A stretch of 52,011 nt of DNA from Chitinophagaceae bacterium (GCA_947372235.1 CANBSW010000007.1:1-52011); one strand, 5' to 3'. Shown: positions 24,957-35,728, numbered from the stretch's first letter. Numbers and translations: made by a program. Notes: a model not told the origin generated them from the letters alone.

Positions 24957-26579
24957 TTAATGAACCCTCTTCCCCCCCAAATAAGTAGCACTCACTTTCG
25001 TATTCAAAATATCTGCTTCAGCTACTTTCATCAGGTCTTTATCCAAAAAGATAAAATCTGCTTTCTTACCCGATTCCAAACTCCCCACTTCTTTCTCCAG
25101 AAAACTGGCTTTAGCCGCCCAGATGGTCATACCGCGAATGGTTTCTTCCCGCGTTAAAGCATTTTCCATTTGAAAACCATTGGCAGGAAACCCTTTGGCA
25201 TCTTTACGAACAACAGCTGCCAGAAAAGTTTTAAAAGGAGAAATATCTTCTACCGGAAAATCGGTTCCCAATGGCAGCCATCCGTTTTGTTGTAAGAGTT
25301 GTTTGTAAGCGTAGCCCCCTTTTAATCTTTCGGTGCCCAATCTCTCACCCGCCCAATACATATCGCTCGTAGCATGTGTAGGCTGTACAGAAGGAATGAT
25401 GCTGGCAGATCCAAATAAATTAAAATCGTTTTGATTGATGATCTGCGCATGTTCAATTCTCCAGCGTTTATCATTCTTGCCTTTCAGGTATTTGTTATAA
25501 ACATTCAATATTTCTCTGTTGGCACTATCTCCAATGGCATGCGTACACATTTGAAAATCGGTTGCAGCCAATACTTTTGCAAGAGAATCGTAATGCGATT
25601 TATTGCGCAATAAAAAACCAGACCAGCCGGCTTTATCCATATACGGTTGTAATAAGCAGGCTCCTCTGCTGCCTAATGCACCATCAGCATATACTTTAAA
25701 TCCTTTAACAAAAAGCTTATCAGTTTTATAAGGGCCTTTTTTCAGATACATTTTCAGGTTCTCATCATTATCACTCAACATCACAAACAAACGCATATCC
25801 AATTTGCCGGCTTTTTGCAGCGCATCAATAGCATCAACATCCTGGTAACTTAATCCGCAATCGGTGATGGTGGTAAGGCCCTGTTCAAAACAATTTTTCT
25901 GCGCAGCTTCCAGCCATTGAGTGTACACTTCTTTGGTGGGTGCAGGCATTTGATCGTATACTTTATCATCTCCATTATCAATCAGCACACCGGTAAGTTT
26001 GCCATCTTTTACTTCTATGGCTCCGCCTACAACGGTTTGTCCGGCTTTGATGCCTGCCAGATCCATGGCTTTTTGATTGGCAATAGATGCATGCCCATCA
26101 ACTCTTTTTAGTACCACCGGTTTATCAGGGAACAGTTGATTTAATATTTCATTGGTAGGATATACTTTCCCCGGCCATTTATTTTGATCCCAGCCACGCC
26201 CTTGTATCCATGGCAGATCAGGATGTTTTGCAGCAAACGCTTTTACCCTTTCAACTGCTTCTTCCCAGGATGTAGTTCCAAAAAGATCAACCTGAAACAA
26301 AGAACTTCCATATCCCACAAAATGCGCATGCGCATCAATCAACCCGGGATATACCGTTGCGCCTTTGGCATCAATACTTTCTATAGAAGAATATTTGGAA
26401 AGGATTTCATCATTCTTTCCAACCGCTACAATTAATCCATCTTTCACAGCCATGGCTTCGGACACAGAGAAGGAAGAATCAACGGTGTAGATCACTGCGT
26501 TGTGAACAATAGTATCTACTTTATGGGAAGAACAGGAAGCAAGTATAAGTAGTAGTGCAAGTGGAAGAAGTTTTCTCAT
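24957..26579 (-). CDS. YtcJ-like amidohydrolase lipoprotein
   Basis: The 540-residue protein has a lipoprotein signal (MRKLLPLALLLILASCSS, lipid on C16). The amidohydrolase family 3 core follows: YPGLIDAHAHFVGYG supplies the HxH metal pair, MCTHAIGDSANR and RIEHAQII supply later His ligands, and GTDFPVED the Asp. N-terminal and C-terminal beta segments (VHNAVIYTVD and GKKADFIFLDKD) form the usual composite sandwich. Relatives hydrolyse N-substituted formamides or other amides; the periplasmic substrate here cannot be named. The upstream 32 in-frame residues lack a signal and were excluded. The AraC regulator gene lies directly upstream on the same strand, beyond a hairpin. Confidence 0.9.
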   Translation of the reverse strand: MRKLLPLALLLILASCSSHKVDTIVHNAVIYTVDSSFSVSEAMAVKDGLIVAVGKNDEILSKYSSIESIDAKGATVYPGLIDAHAHFVGYGSSLFQVDLFGTTSWEEAVERVKAFAAKHPDLPWIQGRGWDQNKWPGKVYPTNEILNQLFPDKPVVLKRVDGHASIANQKAMDLAGIKAGQTVVGGAIEVKDGKLTGVLIDNGDDKVYDQMPAPTKEVYTQWLEAAQKNCFEQGLTTITDCGLSYQDVDAIDALQKAGKLDMRLFVMLSDNDENLKMYLKKGPYKTDKLFVKGFKVYADGALGSRGACLLQPYMDKAGWSGFLLRNKSHYDSLAKVLAATDFQMCTHAIGDSANREILNVYNKYLKGKNDKRWRIEHAQIINQNDFNLFGSASIIPSVQPTHATSDMYWAGERLGTERLKGGYAYKQLLQQNGWLPLGTDFPVEDISPFKTFLAAVVRKDAKGFPANGFQMENALTREETIRGMTIWAAKASFLEKEVGSLESGKKADFIFLDKDLMKVAEADILNTKVSATYLGGKRVH

Positions 26580-26620
26580 AGCGTTTATTTGTATCGCTAA
26601 AGCTACCTCTTTTGAGGATA

Positions 26621-26711
26621 TTTTTTTCACACAAAGCCGCAAAAGATAGCAAAGCGGCAAAGGTTTTCTTTGCAACTTATGCGCTTTTCTTTGCGCCTTT
26701 GCGAGAAAAAA
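26621..26711. repeat. Inverted repeat of CGCAAAG words between AraC and amidohydrolase genes
   Basis: ACACAAAGCCGCAAAAGATA and CAAAGCGGCAAAGG are opposed by CGCTTTTCTTTGCGCCTTTG and CGAGAAAAAA. Words match the family at 17699, 20204 and 47827, with a longer, less perfect stem. Confidence 0.7.
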
Positions 26712-26719
26712 GAAGTAAA

Positions 26720-27643
26720 TTATTTCAAGAGTTCACACGGCTTCAACCCCGTATGTTTCTTAAACGCCGCAGAAAAATGCGAGATGGATGAGTAGCCCAG
26801 CAATGCAGAAACATCAGTAACGCTCAACCCTTTTTCGTACAAAAGATATTTAGCATGTTCCATTCTTTGCTGCTGGTAAAAATCAAATATGGTAGTCCCG
26901 TAAACTTCTTTGAAACCTTTTTTAAGGTAACATTCGTTCATGGCCACTTTACGGCTTAACTCCTTAATAGTAATAGGATCGCCGATATGTTGTAATAAAA
27001 TATCCCTTGCCTGGTAAATACGTTCGCGGCCGCTGGCATCGGCCAAAAACTTGCAGTTAAAACCTTCTTCTTTATCCTCAATTAAATATTCCAAACTGTA
27101 TAATAACAGTTCATGAATTTTTGCGTTTACAAAAATATTCTCAAGTGCACCTGAATAGCTGTGATTCAATAATCCATCCAGTACATTTCTTTTTTTAATA
27201 CCTACCGGAAATACTTTGGTAAAAGCATTGGGGTATTTAAAAGCAAGTACTTCATCTTTCTGGTTATTCAGTTTTACATTATGCACAAACTGGTGCAGGA
27301 AAGTAGAAGTAAAATGAAAAGTAAATACATCCACCGTCTGGTGTTTACCATTACAGTTTTCTGTAGGCAACTGCTTGCATTGACTACAACTTCTCTCTTC
27401 GCAATAACGGTTACCGGTTGTGCAATAACGCAGTTCCAAATAATTTTCCTGTGGTTTGTTCTCATTAAAATGATACACCATCATACCGGTATCTTCCGCT
27501 ACCCATGAATGCTGGGCATAATATCTGCGGATATTGTACTGAATAGAACCGGGTATCTGCTGCCCTTTTTCATACAACAAATCCATGCTGGGTTCAATTC
27601 CCCCGCGATGCGAAACTTTTAATATGTCCATTACCTGTAACAT
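26720..27643 (-). CDS. AraC family transcriptional regulator with a cysteine cluster
   Basis: The 307-residue protein has a C-terminal AraC/XylS DNA-binding domain (about 210-307) with two helix-turn-helix units. The first is ITIKELSRKVAMNECYLKKG and the second LSVTDVSALLGYSSISHFSA, followed by FKKHTGLKP. The N-terminal sensory part is not a plain cupin: residues 74-97 contain five cysteines (C74, C81, C86, C89, C97; RYCEERSCSQCK) that could bind metal or sense redox state. A TAAATTTG box lies 7 nt before the first ATG. Target genes are unknown; the amidohydrolase gene just downstream is one candidate. Confidence 0.88.
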   Translation of the reverse strand: MLQVMDILKVSHRGGIEPSMDLLYEKGQQIPGSIQYNIRRYYAQHSWVAEDTGMMVYHFNENKPQENYLELRYCTTGNRYCEERSCSQCKQLPTENCNGKHQTVDVFTFHFTSTFLHQFVHNVKLNNQKDEVLAFKYPNAFTKVFPVGIKKRNVLDGLLNHSYSGALENIFVNAKIHELLLYSLEYLIEDKEEGFNCKFLADASGRERIYQARDILLQHIGDPITIKELSRKVAMNECYLKKGFKEVYGTTIFDFYQQQRMEHAKYLLYEKGLSVTDVSALLGYSSISHFSAAFKKHTGLKPCELLK

Positions 27644-27650
27644 GCAAAGG

Positions 27651-27658
27651 CAAATTTA
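27651..27658 (-). promoter_or_regulatory. Bacteroidetes -7 box of the AraC regulator gene
   Basis: Minus-strand TAAATTTG matches TAnnTTTG and ends 7 nt before the ATG at 27643. The short leader supports a nearly leaderless message or use of the second ATG at 27631. Confidence 0.5.
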
Positions 27659-27849
27659 ATGTATAAACATCTAATTTACAAGCCGGCAGCTACCGGTAAA
27701 GTCAGCTAACTGTCATTTTTAACGTAAGTCCGTATCAATTTCGCCCACCAAGTTTCCCAATAGACTGATTTTGAATGATTCTTCCAATAAATAATCCGGA
27801 TTTTCCAGTATCACCAATTAACAGTATTTTGGTGTTACAACTAACACAC

Positions 27850-28575
27850 ATGAAAAAGATTCTTCTCTCCTGTATCATACTAACAATGCTGTTCAGCAAG
27901 GTTTCCGCTCAAAAATGCAAGGTTTTTGTAGATGCGCTTTCTCTAAACTATGAAGGTGAATGTAAGAGCGATAAAGCCAATGGTAAAGGAAAAGCAAGCG
28001 GACAGGATACATACGAAGGCGAATTTAAAGCCGGTTACCCGGAGGGAAATGGAAAATACACATGGAAACTTGGCGATTGGTTTGAAGGGGTCTGGAAAAA
28101 AGGCTATCGCGAAGGAAAAGGTGAAATGCACTACAAAACACAAAGTGGCGGAGATAGTGTGATAGCAGGTTTCTGGAAAAAAGACCTGTATATAGGAAGA
28201 TTTGAGACTCCCTATAAAATACTTAGTCAAACCTCCAAAATATCTACGGTTAAGGTTACAAGAAACAGTGGATATAAAGAACATGATATCACCATTAATA
28301 TGGAAAGCACTTCAGGTGGCTCAAATAACCTACCCGGCAATAGTGGGGGTTTGCTATCAGATGCCTTGAAACCCAAACTAACCAGCGCAGACGTTCAAAA
28401 GGGCAATTTTGGCTCTCAGTCTGATATGGATAATTCTGCAAAATCAACCAAATCTATCCTGAAAATGGTTGAATTTCCTTTCAGGGTTTCTTTACGGATA
28501 TCCGACACACATGTGGTAGAGATCGAATTTTTTGAAGAAGGAAATTATACGGTGGATATCAGTATTCTTAATTAA
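27850..28575 (+). CDS. Exported MORN-repeat protein
   Basis: The 241-residue protein has a signal peptide (MKKILLSCIILTMLFSKVSAQ). Three to four MORN repeats follow at about 30-105, recognised by YEGECKSDKANGKGK, YEGEFKAGYPEGNGKYTW and FEGVWKKGYREGKGEMHY. The C-terminal 120 residues are Ser/Gly-rich, then a beta-strand region (FRVSLRISDTHVVEIEFFEE), with no family I recognise. MORN repeats form extended beta surfaces that bind proteins or lipids. The ATG at 27850 is chosen because it opens the signal peptide; an upstream in-frame start adds 25 non-secretory residues. It precedes gyrB, separated by a terminator. Confidence 0.8.
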   Translation: MKKILLSCIILTMLFSKVSAQKCKVFVDALSLNYEGECKSDKANGKGKASGQDTYEGEFKAGYPEGNGKYTWKLGDWFEGVWKKGYREGKGEMHYKTQSGGDSVIAGFWKKDLYIGRFETPYKILSQTSKISTVKVTRNSGYKEHDITINMESTSGGSNNLPGNSGGLLSDALKPKLTSADVQKGNFGSQSDMDNSAKSTKSILKMVEFPFRVSLRISDTHVVEIEFFEEGNYTVDISILN

Positions 28576-28598
28576 CACATCATTGGCTCTTTTCAATA

Positions 28599-28640
28599 AA
28601 AAATTCTGTTCGAAAATGAAAATTTTTGAACAGAATTTTT
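28599..28640 (+). terminator. Hairpin terminator after the MORN gene
   Basis: AAAAATTCTGTTC (28599-28611) pairs with GAACAGAATTTTT (28628-28640), with further AAAAT/ATTTT pairing in the loop. The terminal U-rich arm is consistent with a terminator that could work in either direction. Confidence 0.75.
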
Positions 28641-28688
28641 GGTGGATAAAAAGCTTGGTTTTCTCCCGCAGAAACCCTTTATTTCCAT

Positions 28689-28696
28689 TAGATTTG
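28689..28696 (+). promoter_or_regulatory. gyrB: Bacteroidetes -7 box of gyrB
   Basis: TAGATTTG matches TAnnTTTG exactly and ends 44 nt before the gyrB ATG. Confidence 0.5.
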
Positions 28697-28731
28697 CACA
28701 CTTCTGACATTTACTTAAAACACAGGACTGA

Positions 28732-30720
<1,989 letters not shown>

Positions 30721-30726
30721 GTGGCA

Positions 30727-30832
30727 TATAGATCATGGTTAATAGATCATAGAAAATAATAGAGAAGCCGGTGTTTTACACCGGCTTTTCCATTGAGATT
30801 CCATGAACCATGAACCATGAACTATCAACCAT
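30727..30832. repeat. Inverted repeat of ATAGATCATGGTT/AACCATGAACCAT words after gyrB
   Basis: ATAGATCATGGTTAATAGAT on the left is opposed by CCATGAACCATGAACCATGA and ACTATCAACCAT on the right. The gyrB terminator sits in the loop. The same words occur before fumC at 16062-16129. Confidence 0.75.
30763..30789 (+). terminator. Intrinsic terminator of gyrB
   Basis: GCCGGTGT (30767-30774) pairs with ACACCGGC (30778-30785) around a 3-nt loop, followed by TTTT. Confidence 0.85.
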
Positions 30833-30920
30833 CCCCCCAAAATTTCACTTTCCTGAAAAAAATTGGTAGATTGTGCTTTATAACCCATTGCTCATTTACT
30901 AACTTTTAAATTCTAAGAAC

Positions 30921-31127
30921 ATGGACACATCTAAAATGATTAAAGCATATTGCCTGAAAACAAAGGAAAAAAACGTTCCAATGCAGGATGCCGTAGTTAC
31001 TAAAACTGCCAAAGGCGGATACATGGCCGGTGGTCATGATGGTAAAGGGAATAAAATGGCCGCTATTATGAGCGAAGCCAAAGCTTTACAGGCAATTGCT
31101 GATGGCGTTGCTAAAAAAGGATTCTAA
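30921..31127 (+). CDS. Small basic protein, 68 aa, possibly a cysteine-poor DUF5679 relative
   Basis: The protein starts MDTSKMIKAYCLKTKEKNVP and continues with TKTAKGGYMAGGHDGKGNKM. The spacing resembles DUF5679, a short zinc-ribbon-like domain (AYCxKCK ... KNGRxAxKGTCPxCGxK). Here only one of the four expected cysteines remains, and the second pair is replaced by HDGKG. I infer a divergent family member that no longer binds zinc by the usual ligands; function is unknown. It has its own terminator 22 bases after the stop and is probably monocistronic. Its position after gyrB may be chance. Confidence 0.75.
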   Translation: MDTSKMIKAYCLKTKEKNVPMQDAVVTKTAKGGYMAGGHDGKGNKMAAIMSEAKALQAIADGVAKKGF

Positions 31128-31148
31128 GCCAATAAGAACAAGAAATTC

Positions 31149-31177
31149 AATCCGGCCTTTTGTGGCCGGATTTTTTT
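31149..31177 (+). terminator. Intrinsic terminator of the 68-aa protein gene
   Basis: AATCCGGCC (31149-31157) pairs with GGCCGGATT (31164-31172) across TTTTGT and is followed by TTTTT. Confidence 0.9.
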
Positions 31178-31246
31178 ATGCCGATATACTTCCGTTAAGT
31201 ATAAATACGGCGTATTAATCGCTTGTATCCCACTTGTTCGATTTAT

Positions 31247-31254
31247 TATCTTTG
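31247..31254 (+). promoter_or_regulatory. Bacteroidetes promoter of the retropepsin-like gene
   Basis: TATCTTTG is a perfect TAnnTTTG box. A TTG at 31223-31225, 21 nt upstream, could serve as the -33 element. The box ends 15 nt before the ATG at 31270, so an in-frame TTG start at 31234 would lie upstream of the transcript start. Confidence 0.6.
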
Positions 31255-31269
31255 AAAAAAGTATTTAAC

Positions 31270-31662
31270 ATGATCATAAGGGTACCATTACGGTTTGAGG
31301 GAAGCAAGGGAGAAAAGAATCTTTATGCTTTATTTGATAGTGGGGCAACATACTCATGCATCACTGAAGAGTTTGCTGATCAATTAGCCAATCTTGAATC
31401 ATTACATACACCTATGAGATTGGCAACTGCAAGCAGGGGTACAGTAATGGAAATAAATAATACTTGCAGACTTGACTTTTATCATGAGGATATTCGGTTA
31501 AGTGATGAATTCCTGGTTTTAAGGGATTTGAGTGAAGAAGTAATCATCGGTGCAAACACCATGCAAAAATGGCGCCTGAAATTAGATTTCGAAAATGATA
31601 GTGTGATCGTAGATCCCAGCGTTGCAAAATTGATTTTAATCAACTTGATAAAGAAAGACTAA
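31270..31662 (+). CDS. Retropepsin-like aspartic protease domain protein
   Basis: The 130-residue protein has the aspartic protease motif ALFDSGATYSCI near residue 22, hydrophobic strands after it, and a late VIIGANTMQKW block equivalent to the IIG-R turn of retropepsins. One domain carries one catalytic Asp, so it would need to dimerise for activity. No signal peptide or membrane helix is seen, so it is probably cytoplasmic. The start at 31270 is set by the promoter box. Biological role is unknown. It converges on mfd, and its stop codon adjoins the left arm of the hairpin repeat. Confidence 0.8.
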   Translation: MIIRVPLRFEGSKGEKNLYALFDSGATYSCITEEFADQLANLESLHTPMRLATASRGTVMEINNTCRLDFYHEDIRLSDEFLVLRDLSEEVIIGANTMQKWRLKLDFENDSVIVDPSVAKLILINLIKKD

Positions 31663-31724
31663 ACCGTGCCTTAGTGCCTTTGTGCGCAAATTAATTTTCT
31701 CACGGAGGCACAGAGGCACGGTTT
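31661..31724. repeat. Inverted repeat of ACGGAGGCACAGAGGCACGG words at the retropepsin/mfd junction
   Basis: AAACCGTGCCTTAGTGCCTT (from 31661) pairs with GAGGCACAGAGGCACGGTTT (ending 31724), with a short AT loop. The arm overlaps the TAA of the retropepsin-like gene and ends 2 bases before the mfd stop. Confidence 0.93.
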
Positions 31725-31726
31725 GA

Positions 31727-34700
31727 TTAACTGGTTTTTTGGATTACTACTTCTTTATGCATCTGCGTTATAAAGCGATGCATGGATTCCATATCCTTTA
31801 CATTATCAACTATCAACATAAACATTCTTCCGGTTTGTTTAAGGCGCGCTTTATTGGTTCCTATCTGTAAAAACGACAATACTTTTCTGAAAAGATCAGA
31901 TTCAAAATACGGTGAATCGGGGCGGTTGATAAAATAGCAACGAAGTGTTTCTTCTTTTAGTACCATCTTCTCAAACCCAAGCTGCACGGCCATCCAGCGG
32001 CAGCGGACGGTTGTAAACAGGTCTTCCACCTGTTCAGGTATCGGACCAAACCTATCCACCATCTCTGTATGAAATTCTAATAACTCTTTTTCATTCTCGC
32101 AACTATCCAACCGCGTGTATAATGATAAACGCTCAGTAATACTTTCTACATAAGAATCCGGGATCAATATTTCAAGATCTGTATCAATGGTACAATCTGT
32201 TACAAAATCATCCTGCTTACTAATTTCATCTTTAAAGAGGTCTTTGAAAGATGTTCGTTTCAATTCCCGTATCGCTTCTTCCAGAATTTTCTGGTACATT
32301 TCAAAACCTATCTCAGCCATAAATCCTGTTTGCTCTCCTCCCAATAAATTTCCTGCACCGCGTATATCCAGATCGCGCATAGCAATCTGGAAACCACTTC
32401 CCAGGTCACTGAACTGTTCAAGCGTTTGCAAACGTTTACGTGAATCCGTTGGCATCGTACTCATTGGTGGACCGAGTAAATAACAGAATGCTTTTTTATT
32501 GCTTCGCCCTACCCTTCCTCGTAGCTGGTGTAGATCACTCAATCCAAAATGATGCGCATTGTTTACGATGATCGTGTTCACATTCGGAATGTCTACTCCG
32601 CTTTCTACAATATTGGTACAAACCAATACGTCGTATTTTTTATCAATAAAATCCAGGATCCTTTCTTCCAGTTCGTGGCCTTCCAGTTGCCCATGCGCAA
32701 AACCAATGCTCAGGTCCGGACACAAACCCTGAATCATCGCACACATTTCCGGCAACCCCTGTACTCGGTTATGAATAAAGAAAACCTGTCCGCCACGTTC
32801 TGTTTCGTAGTAAATGGCATCACGGATAAAATCATCATTAAACACGCGTACTTCTGTTTGTATGGGCTGTCGGTTGGGAGGAGGCGTGTTAATGATACTC
32901 AGATCTCTCGCTCCCATCAAACTAAACTGCAATGTGCGTGGAATAGGCGTGGCTGTTAGTGTTAGGCAGTCTACATTGGTTTTTAATGTCTTTAATTTTT
33001 CTTTATGCCCCACACCAAATTTCTGTTCCTCATCAATCACCATCAATCCCAGGTTCTTGAATTTTACTTCTTTACCAAGTATGCCATGTGTACCAATGAT
33101 GATATCGATTTTTCCTTCCTCTAATCTTTTTAGTGTTTCCTTTTTTTCTTTGGATGATTTGAACCGATTGATATAATCCACCGTAACCGGAAAATCTTTT
33201 AACCTGTCCTGAAAAGTTTTATAATGCTGAAAAGCCAGAATGGTGGTTGGTACCAGCACCGCTGCCTGCTTACCATCCAAACATGTTTTGAAGGCTGCGC
33301 GAATGGCCACTTCTGTTTTTCCAAAACCAACATCGCCGCAAACCAGCCTGTCCATGGGGCTTTCGCTTTCCATATCTTTCTTTACATCGGCTGTTGCCTT
33401 GCTTTGATCGGGCGTATCCTCATAAATAAAAGAAGCTTCCAGTTCGGTTTGCATATAATTATCCGGTGCATGCTGAAACCCTTGCTGTGCCTTTCTTTGC
33501 GCGTATAGTTTGATCAGATCGAATGCGATCTCTTTTACTTTCGTTTTTGTTTTTTCTTTAAGCTTATTCCAAACATCAGATCCCAGTTTATTGATCTTGG
33601 GAACCGTTCCTTCCTTACCTGTGTACTTCGAAATTTTATGCAGTGAATTAATGTTCACATACAAAATATCACTGTCTTTATAAATAATTCTTACTGCTTC
33701 CTGCACTTTTCCGTTGGCTTCAATTTTTTGTAAGCCACTATAGGTTCCAACACCATGATCCATATGTGTTACATAATCTCCGGGTTGCAGATCACGTAAT
33801 GTTTTTAGTGTGATGGCTTTGTTCTTATTATATGCTTGTTTTACTTTGTATTTATGATATCGTTGAAAGATCTGGTGATCGGTATAACAAACCACTTTCA
33901 ATGCTTCATCAATAAATCCTTCATGAATACCTGTAGCAACAGGCACAAATTGTATTTCCGTATTCAGATCAACAAAAATGCTGTTTAATCTTTCCAGTTG
34001 CCTTGCCTGTTCTGCAAAGATAAATATGCCGTAACCCGCAGCTTCATGGGCTTTCAGGTCTTTGATCAGCAGATCAAACTGTCTGTTAAATGAAGGTTGT
34101 GTTCTTGTTTTAAACCCGATTTCAAAGTTTGAAAGACTTGGCTTATAACCAAATTCAACCAAATGTCGCAACTCTAATTGCTGCTGTATAAAATCACTCC
34201 CTACAAAATCTTCCTGCTTAACTTCTTTCAGAATTCGGGTATCATCTTCATCATCACTGTTCTGCATACGATAACCGCTGTCCAGCATACCCATAAAACC
34301 GGTAAGGTCATCCTGCTGGTTATCCATTTTTTCTTTGATCACATCCCAATCTTTCAGCCACACAACCGTGTTCTCAGAAACAAATTCAAGCAACGAAACT
34401 TTCTCGCCGCTTTCAAATTGTGTTTCTACATTGGGGATGATGTTTACCTGCAATAATTTTCTTTCACTCAACTGTGTTTCGGGGTCGAAGATGCGGATAC
34501 TGTCTACCTCATTCCCAAACAATTCTACACGATACGGTTTCTCATTTCCAAAAGAATAAATATCAAGGATCCCACCGCGTAATGCAAACTGGCCGGGCTC
34601 ATATACAAAATCAGTTCTGTCAAATCCATACATCACAAACAGGTCCATCAAACTGTTTAAATTAATGGTATCATTGGCTTTGATGCTGATAATATTATTG

Positions 34701-35128
34701 CTGAGTGTTTTTGGCAGCACTACTTTTTCAAACAATGCTTCGGGATAGGTAACAATGATTTTTCTGTTTCCTCCGGCAGATAATTTTGTCAATGCCTCTG
34801 TTCGTAACATCACGTGCGAACTATTCAGCAGCCTGAAATTTTTTCTGTTTTTAAAAGAGGATGGAAAATAAAAAAGATCCAGTGCGTTCGTCAGGTTCTC
34901 AAGTGTATTGTGAAAATACGCAGCTTCTTCCGCATCATTCAACACCACCAAATGGTTCAATTGCTGACAATTGGGGTGCATAAACACCGAACTAACCACA
35001 AATTCTGAACTGCTTCCCTGTAAATTTTTAAGAAATATTTTTTGGGGTTGGGCAAAAGAAAGCCTGTCCGCCAGCTGAAAAAGATGGGGGGAATTCTGAT
35101 ACTGCTCTAGCAATGTATTCAGATTCAT
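31727..35128 (-). CDS. mfd: Transcription-repair coupling factor
   Basis: The 1133-residue protein releases RNA polymerase stalled at DNA lesions and recruits UvrA. The N-terminal UvrB-like module contains VYEPGQFALRGGILDIYSFG, the CarD-like polymerase-interacting domain contains GDYVTHMDHGVGTYSGL, and the RecG-like translocase motor follows. Its motifs are GDVGFGKTEVAIRAA (Walker A), VIDEEQKFGV (DEEQ), LTATPIPRTLQFS, VESGVDIPNVNT and HQLRGRVGRS. The C-terminal TRCF domain is present. The ATG at 35128 is preferred over an in-frame TTG 13 codons upstream that overlaps the promoter box TATCTTTG. Confidence 0.95.
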   Translation of the reverse strand: MNLNTLLEQYQNSPHLFQLADRLSFAQPQKIFLKNLQGSSSEFVVSSVFMHPNCQQLNHLVVLNDAEEAAYFHNTLENLTNALDLFYFPSSFKNRKNFRLLNSSHVMLRTEALTKLSAGGNRKIIVTYPEALFEKVVLPKTLSNNIISIKANDTINLNSLMDLFVMYGFDRTDFVYEPGQFALRGGILDIYSFGNEKPYRVELFGNEVDSIRIFDPETQLSERKLLQVNIIPNVETQFESGEKVSLLEFVSENTVVWLKDWDVIKEKMDNQQDDLTGFMGMLDSGYRMQNSDDEDDTRILKEVKQEDFVGSDFIQQQLELRHLVEFGYKPSLSNFEIGFKTRTQPSFNRQFDLLIKDLKAHEAAGYGIFIFAEQARQLERLNSIFVDLNTEIQFVPVATGIHEGFIDEALKVVCYTDHQIFQRYHKYKVKQAYNKNKAITLKTLRDLQPGDYVTHMDHGVGTYSGLQKIEANGKVQEAVRIIYKDSDILYVNINSLHKISKYTGKEGTVPKINKLGSDVWNKLKEKTKTKVKEIAFDLIKLYAQRKAQQGFQHAPDNYMQTELEASFIYEDTPDQSKATADVKKDMESESPMDRLVCGDVGFGKTEVAIRAAFKTCLDGKQAAVLVPTTILAFQHYKTFQDRLKDFPVTVDYINRFKSSKEKKETLKRLEEGKIDIIIGTHGILGKEVKFKNLGLMVIDEEQKFGVGHKEKLKTLKTNVDCLTLTATPIPRTLQFSLMGARDLSIINTPPPNRQPIQTEVRVFNDDFIRDAIYYETERGGQVFFIHNRVQGLPEMCAMIQGLCPDLSIGFAHGQLEGHELEERILDFIDKKYDVLVCTNIVESGVDIPNVNTIIVNNAHHFGLSDLHQLRGRVGRSNKKAFCYLLGPPMSTMPTDSRKRLQTLEQFSDLGSGFQIAMRDLDIRGAGNLLGGEQTGFMAEIGFEMYQKILEEAIRELKRTSFKDLFKDEISKQDDFVTDCTIDTDLEILIPDSYVESITERLSLYTRLDSCENEKELLEFHTEMVDRFGPIPEQVEDLFTTVRCRWMAVQLGFEKMVLKEETLRCYFINRPDSPYFESDLFRKVLSFLQIGTNKARLKQTGRMFMLIVDNVKDMESMHRFITQMHKEVVIQKTS

Positions 35129-35164
35129 AACTGCAAAATCAACATCCGTAATTTTCAAAGGATG

Positions 35165-35172
35165 CAAAGATA
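35165..35172 (-). promoter_or_regulatory. mfd: Bacteroidetes -7 box of mfd
   Basis: Minus-strand TATCTTTG is a perfect TAnnTTTG match ending 36 nt before the ATG, in the 53-bp space after the lipoprotein gene. Confidence 0.55.
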
Positions 35173-35181
35173 GCGTTGCAG

Positions 35182-35652
35182 TTAATAGAAAGCTTTGGAA
35201 TTAACGGTTAGTTTTACCTCTGTTAATTTCCCTTCTTTTACGGTAAATAATGAGATATTGTTGTTTGTATCAAACAGATTGGCATAATACCCTTTTCCCT
35301 GCTTTACAAAAAGAGAATATGATCCCGGAGGAAGTGAGATGGCAAATTTGCCTGTACTGTCCGTTTCAATGGAAGCAACCAGTTTGGTATGAATAGCCGT
35401 ATATACAGGAGAAGTTTCTATCCGGTTTACCTGTGAAATATTGGTTGGTTGATATACAAAAACGGTGGTTAGTATTCCAGGTGATCCTGCATATGATCTT
35501 GGCGCATTTTTCATGGGCATTTGATTACCGCTAACTTCAGTAACCACACCGGTTATTCCTTGTTTTTTCATCGATGAATCCAGTTTTTTTGCCGATGAAC
35601 AGGCTACCAGGGTCATGGAGATTACTGTAAGAAAAAAAAGAATCTGTTTCAT
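35182..35652 (-). CDS. Lipoprotein with a carboxypeptidase-regulatory-like beta domain
   Basis: The 156-residue protein has a lipoprotein signal (MKQILFFLTVISMTLVACSS; lipid on C18). The mature part begins GITGVVTEVSGNQMP and contains DSTGKFAISLPPGSYSLFVK, the pattern of carboxypeptidase-regulatory-like (transthyretin-like) domains, in which a G-x-F-x-I/L strand precedes the PPGxYxL turn. Such small Bacteroidota lipoproteins are of unknown function; it should be membrane-anchored in the periplasm or at the surface. It lies 53 bp upstream of mfd on the same strand and is divergent from the subtilase gene. Confidence 0.78.
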   Translation of the reverse strand: MKQILFFLTVISMTLVACSSAKKLDSSMKKQGITGVVTEVSGNQMPMKNAPRSYAGSPGILTTVFVYQPTNISQVNRIETSPVYTAIHTKLVASIETDSTGKFAISLPPGSYSLFVKQGKGYYANLFDTNNNISLFTVKEGKLTEVKLTVNSKAFY

Positions 35653-35728
35653 ACATCAATTTGATGAATGAAAGTATCTAATTTAGTGAATAACAAGCCT
35701 TAATATTCTTCTTAAAGGCTTTTAGAAA

